DNA of 12,266 nucleotides from an uncultured Syntrophomonadaceae bacterium (GTDB lineage Bacteria > Bacillota > Syntrophomonadia > Syntrophomonadales > Syntrophomonadaceae): contig CALXSZ010000137.1 of the NCBI GenBank assembly GCA_944391275.1, forward strand, positions 1 through 12,266, read 5' to 3'. The position numbers and the translations under genes were made by a program. Below are positions 7,665 to 12,266 of this stretch, piece by piece. The notes beneath the pieces are model-generated. The model ran no database searches and had not been told where the DNA came from. It worked only from the letters and a program-made list of their open reading frames with translations. Position 1 is the first letter of the stretch; every line of letters starts with the position of its first letter.

Positions 7665-8906
7665 ATGCGGCGTTTGGCCAAAGGCATTGAAGGAGTGCGC
7701 CGGACCACGGGTCAGCACCCAGGCGGGATGGTCGTTGTGCCAGCCAACCATAAGATTACTGAATTTACGCCTGTGCAGCATCCGGCCGATAAAAAGGATT
7801 CCGGGGTAGTGACTACCCATTTTGAATATCATTCCATGGAAGCCCAGTTGGTGAAGTTAGATATTTTGGGCCATGACGATCCCACCATGGTTCGTTTTCT
7901 AGAGGATTTAACGGGAATCGATGTAAAAACGCTTCCTTTGAACGACCCGGAGACGATGAGTTTGTTTTCAGGCGTAGAAGCCTTAGGGGTAAAACCGGAA
8001 GATATTGATTCCAACGTTGGGACTTATGCGGTTCCTGAATTTGGAACCGGATTTGTTCGACAAATGTTAGAGGCGACCCGACCAAATACTTTTTCCCAAC
8101 TGGTCCGTATTAGCGGTTTATCGCATGGCGAAGAAGTATGGAATAATAATGCGGAAGTTCTCATTCGAGAAGGCGTAGCGACTCTAAATGAAGCAATTTG
8201 TACGCGCGATGATATTATGACGTATTTGATTCGAATGAACCTACCCAATAAACAGGCGTTTGATATTATGGAACATGTGCGGAAGGGAAAAGGATTAACT
8301 GCGGAAGAAATACAAGTGATGAGGGAGCACCATGTTCCGGATTGGTATATTGATTCATGTACGAAAATCCACTATATGTTTCCCAAAGCGCACGCCGTAG
8401 CGTATGTGACGATGGCTTGCCGTTTGGCTTGGTTTAAAGTCCATCAGCCATTGGCTTTTTACGCCAGTTTTTTTAGTATTCGTGGCGAGGATTTTGATGT
8501 AGAAGCGGCGTTAGGCGGCTTAGAGAGGATTAAATATCGTATTAAAGAGATTGACGATATGGGATACGCAGCTACGGCAAAGGATAAAAAACAAAAAACG
8601 GTGATGGAAGTTGCGATGGAAATGTGCGCTCGCGGGTTTAAATTTTATCCGGTCGATCTCTATGAATCAGCCGCAACCAAATTTCAATTGAAGGAAGATG
8701 GTCTGTTGATTCCATTTGGTTCTTTGCCCGGCGTTGGGTATGCAGCGGCCAATGCGATTGCCAATTCCAGGAGTGATCAAGCGTTTTTGTCGGTGGAAGA
8801 TTTTCAAAATCGCAGCGGAACGAATAAAACCGCTATGGATATGCTCAGGCAATTTGGATGTTTTGATGGGATGCCGGAAAATAATCAAATTAGCTTGTTT
8901 GGTTAG
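7665..8906 (+). CDS. polC: PolC-type DNA polymerase III alpha subunit, C-terminal part
   Basis: 413 residues in the same frame as the upstream part, beginning at an ATG immediately after the TAA. It opens inside a conserved palm/fingers segment (RLAKGIEGVRRTTGQHPGG). It carries the third catalytic aspartate in LDILGHDDPTM (D66 of this fragment), the fingers segments PEFGTGFVRQML and ISGLSHGEEVW, YMFPKAHAVAYV, and the C-terminal region ending NQISLFG, a good match to the QxSLF beta-clamp-binding motif. No decay is visible: no further stops or frameshifts across 1.2 kb. Alone it lacks two catalytic aspartates, so it could work only with the N-terminal chain. If the stop is an error, this and the previous entry are one gene. 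The NUDIX gene follows 32 bases later. Confidence 0.92.
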   Translation: MRRLAKGIEGVRRTTGQHPGGMVVVPANHKITEFTPVQHPADKKDSGVVTTHFEYHSMEAQLVKLDILGHDDPTMVRFLEDLTGIDVKTLPLNDPETMSLFSGVEALGVKPEDIDSNVGTYAVPEFGTGFVRQMLEATRPNTFSQLVRISGLSHGEEVWNNNAEVLIREGVATLNEAICTRDDIMTYLIRMNLPNKQAFDIMEHVRKGKGLTAEEIQVMREHHVPDWYIDSCTKIHYMFPKAHAVAYVTMACRLAWFKVHQPLAFYASFFSIRGEDFDVEAALGGLERIKYRIKEIDDMGYAATAKDKKQKTVMEVAMEMCARGFKFYPVDLYESAATKFQLKEDGLLIPFGSLPGVGYAAANAIANSRSDQAFLSVEDFQNRSGTNKTAMDMLRQFGCFDGMPENNQISLFG

Positions 8907-8938
8907 AAAGGAAGAGAAGAGAAAGGAAGCGTGATGAT

Positions 8939-9490
8939 TTGAGAAAAATCAATGAAAAGATTGTATATAAAGGGAGATGGATTCAATTAAAAGAAGCGGA
9001 ATTTTCTTCGGATGAAGGGAAAAACTATAAATGGGAAATTGTGGAAAGAGTGAATCGTGCCCGGGGCGTGGTCGTCATTGCGGAGCTGGTTCCTAGCCAT
9101 CGGATCGTTTTTTTGCGGCAATATCGGCAGCCTCTGGAAAATTACATTATTGGTTTTCCTGCGGGATTAGCTGAAAGTGAAGATTTAGGGAAGGAAGCCA
9201 TGCGGGAATTACTGGAAGAAACAGGTTATTATGGGGAAGTTCTGGATATCGGTCCATTAGTAAGGAGTAATCCGGGTTTGATGGACGAAGGAGCTTATAC
9301 CATTCAAGCAAAGATTGATGAGAACGATCCACGCAACCAAAATCCCCGTCAAAATCTTGAAGCTTCCGAAGAAATCGAAGTTTTTTTGGTACCTAAGGAA
9401 TCTGCGAGAGAATTTGTTTTAGAAAGAAAGGCCATGGGGGATGAGATTGGCATAGGAGCATGGTATCTTTTTGGAATGAAGCGAATTTAA
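8939..9490 (+). CDS. NUDIX hydrolase, probable ADP-ribose pyrophosphatase
   Basis: Small cytosolic hydrolase of 183 residues, likely cleaving ADP-ribose or a similar nucleoside diphosphate derivative with Mg2+. The NUDIX helix is at residues 76-97: G76, E81, then REL-x-EE-x-G with R89, E90, E93, E94 and G96. The preceding QYRQPLENY and FPAG segments are typical of the ADP-ribose pyrophosphatase group. The gap from G76 to E81 is four residues rather than the canonical five, a one-residue shortening of the loop. TTG at 8939 is taken as the start, with AAGGAAG about 10 bases upstream; GTG 8931 and ATG 8934 are in another frame that stops at once. Short spacing suggests co-transcription with polC. 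Substrate is inferred from family resemblance only. Confidence 0.85.
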   Translation: MRKINEKIVYKGRWIQLKEAEFSSDEGKNYKWEIVERVNRARGVVVIAELVPSHRIVFLRQYRQPLENYIIGFPAGLAESEDLGKEAMRELLEETGYYGEVLDIGPLVRSNPGLMDEGAYTIQAKIDENDPRNQNPRQNLEASEEIEVFLVPKESAREFVLERKAMGDEIGIGAWYLFGMKRI

Positions 9491-9557
9491 AAAAATAGAC
9501 GATGGATATGTGGCCTTATCCGGATCGAACATTTTATAAAAAACATTTTAATCGTGC

Positions 9558-9596
9558 AAAAAAATGTCGCAGAACTTCTGAGTCTGCGACGTTTTT
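9558..9596. terminator. Bidirectional intrinsic terminator
   Basis: Perfect 8-base stem, gtcgcaga (9566-9573) with tctgcgac (9583-9590), closing a 9-base loop. It is flanked by seven A residues on the left (9558-9564) and five T residues on the right (9592-9596), which extend the pairing. The + strand version ends the polC-NUDIX transcript 76 bases after the NUDIX stop. The A run makes it usable by the convergent - strand transcript too. Confidence 0.88.
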
Positions 9597-9616
9597 GGTT
9601 TAAGATAGGACGGATA

Positions 9617-9636
9617 GAAACTTTATGGAAAGTTTC
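9617..9636. repeat. Short perfect inverted repeat
   Basis: gaaacttt (9617-9624) and aaagtttc (9629-9636) flank a 4-base loop, atgg. The stem is AT-rich and no T run follows, so it is a weak terminator at best; it could equally be an operator-like palindrome or chance. The gaaacttt arm recurs at 9836-9843. Confidence 0.5.
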
Positions 9637-9741
9637 CTCCTTATGCAATACATAACAAGAGGATCTTGATACCCGGACAATGACGTGGAAGAAGAAAATG
9701 CATGACGATACCGATCCATGGTTGCTTTCTTTGGGAAGATA

Positions 9742-9802
9742 TGATTGATTATTTCCTTTTTAGCAGCTTAAACGACACGTAAAAGAGAGGAAGGATCAAT
9801 CA
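9742..9802. repeat. Imperfect long inverted repeat
   Basis: tgattgat (9742-9749) pairs with atcaatca (9795-9802). Inside it, 9752-9761 pairs partly with 9783-9792 through A-T, G-C and G-T pairs with mismatches, leaving a loop of about 21 bases. The G-T pairs make the fold better in a rightward (+) transcript. Function is unknown; it could be a decayed terminator or structured RNA. Confidence 0.4.
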
Positions 9803-9878
9803 TTTTCCGGTTGTTTGTGGGAAAGAAGGTTCGGAGAAACTTTCGGAGATTTACAAACGGCGGGACATTTTCATAAGA

Positions 9879-10634
9879 TCACATAAATAAGTTTTTAACA
9901 CGGGTTTTCAGCAACTTTAGCGCAGAAAGATGGAGTGGGAGCGGTTGGAAAAACAGTAGCCCCACGCCGACCGTGAACAGTGTACATTGTGCTAGAATGA
10001 CCGTCGCCGGTATAGTAAACGCAGGGTCCAGCGTTCCCAAAACCAGCGGATACTTGATGAAAAAGCTTCCATTCCAGATTCCCAGAGCTTCCGGTAGTGG
10101 GAGAAACTTGAACAAAAATGGGAGCGGCATCCAACCGTATACCATATAGGATCGGATCTGTCCGAGAAAATAACCGCTTCCCAAGGCGAATACCAATAGG
10201 GGAACCAACGTAAACAAGGCGGGGAGCAACAAATTTGTTCCATGACGCCATCCGAAATATTGACCGCAAAATACAGCGGCTTGAACCAGCGGAACGAGCA
10301 TGAGCAAACCGGTTCCCGTCAAAGCAGCTGCGCATCGGGTCAACGCGTATCGGTGGGGAAACACGTTGGTAGCACTGGTAAGAATGGCTACACGCTGGGC
10401 TTTAGCTGAGGTGAAAAAGGTGAGAAAAAACAATGCGCCGATCCATAAGAGAGGGAGCATGCGAACGAAATAATCTCCGAAACTCCAGGAAGAAAAGGGG
10501 GCCGTATGGGAGACGCCGAAAATCGTTCGGTTGTTTAATACTTGCCATCCATAAAACCAAAGTACTAACACAAGTCCAAGAAAAAACTTGTTCCATAACA
10601 GTCGTTTACATTCATATCTAAAAATCTTATGCAA
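9879..10634 (-). CDS. ABC-2-type membrane permease-like protein
   Basis: Integral membrane protein of 251 residues with about six hydrophobic segments: roughly 15-33, 58-75, 98-118, 133-152, 160-180 and 205-230. The start, MHKIFRYECKRLLWNK, is typical of ABC-2 permease subunits: a short basic amphipathic lead into the first helix. The start is the TTG at 10634, nine bases after a strong GGAGGAGG (10644-10651 on the - strand) located inside the upstream gene, which it overlaps by eight bases. The overlap indicates translational coupling and a shared complex with the M1-domain protein. No ATPase is visible; it would be expected upstream, beyond the right edge. The transported substrate is unknown. 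Confidence 0.7.
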   Translation of the reverse strand: MHKIFRYECKRLLWNKFFLGLVLVLWFYGWQVLNNRTIFGVSHTAPFSSWSFGDYFVRMLPLLWIGALFFLTFFTSAKAQRVAILTSATNVFPHRYALTRCAAALTGTGLLMLVPLVQAAVFCGQYFGWRHGTNLLLPALFTLVPLLVFALGSGYFLGQIRSYMVYGWMPLPFLFKFLPLPEALGIWNGSFFIKYPLVLGTLDPAFTIPATVILAQCTLFTVGVGLLFFQPLPLHLSALKLLKTRVKNLFM

Positions 10635-12266
10635 GATTCAAATCCTCCTCCGTTAGCCCGCAGGCGTCTAAAAATTCCTGATACGTTAAATAAGGATGGG
10701 ACCAGTCTATTTCCCGATTGAACAAGTTTTTCAGAACCGCGTCCATAACCACCTCGCCGCCTATGAGTTCTTCTGCCTTGAGAATCTTTAGCGGCATTTC
10801 ACAGTATTGCTGCACATAAGAAAGGTGATTGGAGATCTCCAATTGTTTATCTTCTGGAAGAGTGGACTGGTACTCCGGATGACGAACATAAAAATTCAAG
10901 TAATAGTCATCCGTTGCCTGCCGCCATGGTTTTACATAGTTTTCCCAGGCATAATCCATCCCATAGAGTTCTTTAACAATACGGTAAGTGGTGTAGACGG
11001 TTAAACCCTCCGCTGTCCAAGGATCTTTTTCATTTGATGGATCAAACATATTGGACAGTCCCCACCACTGATGAACCAATTCGTGGATCATAACCTCGCC
11101 TGGGACGGCGCCCTTATTTTTGTCTTCCAAATTGATGGTGGTAAAATCTTCCTCGTCTAGTAGACTGGCTCCCTCTGTAGCGTATCCACCGCCGGAAACT
11201 CGGCTTTGAATCAGCTTAAGTGTGTCCCCGGCGCTAAAGGATAGCGGACCGTAGTGTTCCGCACAATAGTTCACTACCGTCTTTATAGCTTCTGTTGCTC
11301 CGGCGGCGTCCAGGATGCTCTGGTGCTTACGGCCAAAGTAAAATTGGAGGGTGATGCTGTCCGTCTGGATGTCTTCGCGAATGTAATCGCCCGCGTAGAG
11401 AATACCGCCGAATCCGCTGTTTTCATAGCGCCAGGTAACGGCTCCGTCGTCATGCTTAGCTACGATCTTTGCCTCTGCTGTACTGAACGGAAGCGCTATC
11501 ATATGCGTTGGGAGAGTCACATCAACGGTAACGGGGAGAACGCCATCTGACGCGTCGATATTCAGCAGGTAAGGTGCGAGGTCCTGATTTTCCAGGCAGA
11601 GATAGTCTCTGCTGATTTCTGTGCGCCCCTGCATGGTAGATAGCGCGCTGGATTCTTGGGGAAAGCCCTGGTAGGTTAAGGTCAATTCGATGTTTTCGAC
11701 TGCTGGGAGAACGACTTCCGTAAGCGCCATATTGTTTTCCTGGTAGTCCGCTGTAGTATAGAATACATCCTGTTCATTTACCTGGGCCGATGTGACCGTA
11801 TAACCAGGGTTGAGACCGAAGGCCGCTGTTTGTGGCTGACCCGAAGTATTAACGAATCGATAGGTGGCAACGCCGGATACACTGCCGGTGGATAGATTGG
11901 GATATACCTCGGCTGTCCGTCTCGAGCAGGTTATATCTTCTAAAGATTCCATTTCAAAGAAGGACATGGCGGAAAGATCCGGATTGCTATGATCTACAAA
12001 GGGTTGCAGGACGTAAGCCGCGCCGGAACAGAAAAGCAGGAGCAGGGCAAGGACGGGACGGTAAGGTTGTCGAATGTTGTACACGATGGAGTCCAAAATT
12101 CCCTTTCCGTACTGGCGGATGCAGAGACAGGAAATCGTCCAGACTCCGGCAAGCGCTGCCAGCCAGGTTAGGCGCATATAGGCTGCGGAACGGAAGATCC
12201 GGAAGTTGGAAAAATCGTCGGATAAGGCCCAAACACAAGGATTCAACCAGCATAATTGCCAATGAT
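10627..12266 (-). CDS. Membrane protein with C-terminal M1-type zinc aminopeptidase domain, 5' end outside window
   Basis: The frame stays open to the right edge, so the gene probably begins beyond it. A TTG at 12246 would give 539 residues (numbering used here), but the text there (NPCVWALSDD...) looks internal. Two hydrophobic segments (about 27-45 and 63-82) are the end of a membrane domain. An extracellular beta-rich region (about 100-300) follows, then a peptidase domain with HELVHQWW (zinc ligands H388 and H392, catalytic E389) and TAEGLTVY (third ligand E413). Spacing from H392 to E413 is 20 residues, against 18 in the canonical M1 pattern. The usual GAMEN segment is replaced by something like GGGYATEGASLL (352-363). 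A tyrosine at 477 or 481 may serve as the M1 catalytic Tyr. This layout matches ABC-2 permease/M1 fusion proteins of Bacillota, whose substrates are not known. It overlaps the downstream permease gene by eight bases. Confidence 0.8.
   Translation of the reverse strand, partial: HWQLCWLNPCVWALSDDFSNFRIFRSAAYMRLTWLAALAGVWTISCLCIRQYGKGILDSIVYNIRQPYRPVLALLLLFCSGAAYVLQPFVDHSNPDLSAMSFFEMESLEDITCSRRTAEVYPNLSTGSVSGVATYRFVNTSGQPQTAAFGLNPGYTVTSAQVNEQDVFYTTADYQENNMALTEVVLPAVENIELTLTYQGFPQESSALSTMQGRTEISRDYLCLENQDLAPYLLNIDASDGVLPVTVDVTLPTHMIALPFSTAEAKIVAKHDDGAVTWRYENSGFGGILYAGDYIREDIQTDSITLQFYFGRKHQSILDAAGATEAIKTVVNYCAEHYGPLSFSAGDTLKLIQSRVSGGGYATEGASLLDEEDFTTINLEDKNKGAVPGEVMIHELVHQWWGLSNMFDPSNEKDPWTAEGLTVYTTYRIVKELYGMDYAWENYVKPWRQATDDYYLNFYVRHPEYQSTLPEDKQLEISNHLSYVQQYCEMPLKILKAEELIGGEVVMDAVLKNLFNREIDWSHPYLTYQEFLDACGLTEEDLNLA
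10644..10651 (-). promoter_or_regulatory. Ribosome binding site for the overlapping permease gene
   Basis: GGAGGAGG on the - strand, nine bases before the TTG at 10634. It lies within the last codons of the M1-domain gene and supports both the TTG start and coupled translation. Confidence 0.75.

Larger units (their letters stand above)
9491..9878. other. Non-coding gap between convergent genes
   Basis: This 388-base stretch lies between the NUDIX gene (+) and the permease gene (-). It holds a strong terminator hairpin (9558-9596), a perfect 8-base inverted repeat (9617-9636) and a longer imperfect one (9742-9802). I see no convincing gene: only short open frames of about 33 and 39 codons without ribosome binding sites or recognisable sequence. 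No tRNA or CRISPR pattern was seen. Confidence 0.7.

Noticed and set aside
7620..7700. Intein or frameshift explaining the polC break
   Set aside because: There is no extra sequence at the junction and both parts are in the same frame; the only change is a single stop codon.
9502..9603. Small + strand open frame of 33 codons (MDMWPYPDRT...)
   Set aside because: It has no ribosome binding site and runs through the terminator hairpin; the sequence is not recognisable.
9600..9719. Small - strand open frame of 39 codons (MDRYRHAFSS...)
   Set aside because: No ribosome binding site, no recognisable family, and low predicted coding character.
12244..12246. TTG 12246 as the start of the M1-domain protein
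   Set aside because: The frame is open up to the window edge and the residues there look like the inside of a membrane protein; no ribosome binding site is evident.

Overview
The window reads as chromosome of a low- to mid-GC member of the Bacillota (Firmicutes). The evidence is a PolC-type replicative DNA polymerase, a cdaA-cdaR(ybbR)-...-glmS cluster, strong AGGAGG-type ribosome binding sites, and GTG/TTG starts. The gene order cdaA, ybbR, FAD-dependent oxidoreductase, glmS resembles arrangements I associate with Negativicutes and some Clostridia. That placement is inference and no genus is claimed.

Left block (1-5143, + strand): a closely packed cell-envelope and second-messenger operon. 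It holds the 3' part of the diadenylate cyclase gene cdaA (its start lies outside the window), its membrane partner cdaR/ybbR (overlapping cdaA by 35 bases), a 550-residue FAD-dependent oxidoreductase, and glmS. The block ends in an intrinsic terminator (5143-5185). The usual glmM is not between cdaR and glmS; the oxidoreductase occupies that place.

Middle block (5205-9490, + strand): polC followed by a NUDIX hydrolase. polC is odd in two ways. First, the DnaQ-like 3'-5' exonuclease domain normally inserted in the PHP domain of PolC is absent, while all nine expected PHP metal ligands can be seen. Second, the reading frame is cut by one in-frame TAA (7662-7664), followed directly by an ATG. 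The stop falls between the first two catalytic aspartates (PDIDLNFS) and the third (LDILGHDDPTM). Everything on both sides is intact and in the same frame. This is a fresh nonsense change, a sequence error, or a polymerase made as two chains.

Right block: a 388-base non-coding gap (9491-9878) with a strong bidirectional terminator hairpin and two weaker inverted repeats. Beyond it, on the - strand, are two overlapping genes. One is the C-terminal part of a membrane protein with an M1-type zinc aminopeptidase domain (running off the right edge). The other is an ABC-2-like permease of 251 residues. This module uses CTG/CTT/CTC leucine codons and looks richer in G+C than the + strand genes, so it may have a different history.

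The most notable signals are the split, exonuclease-less PolC and the peptidase-permease module.
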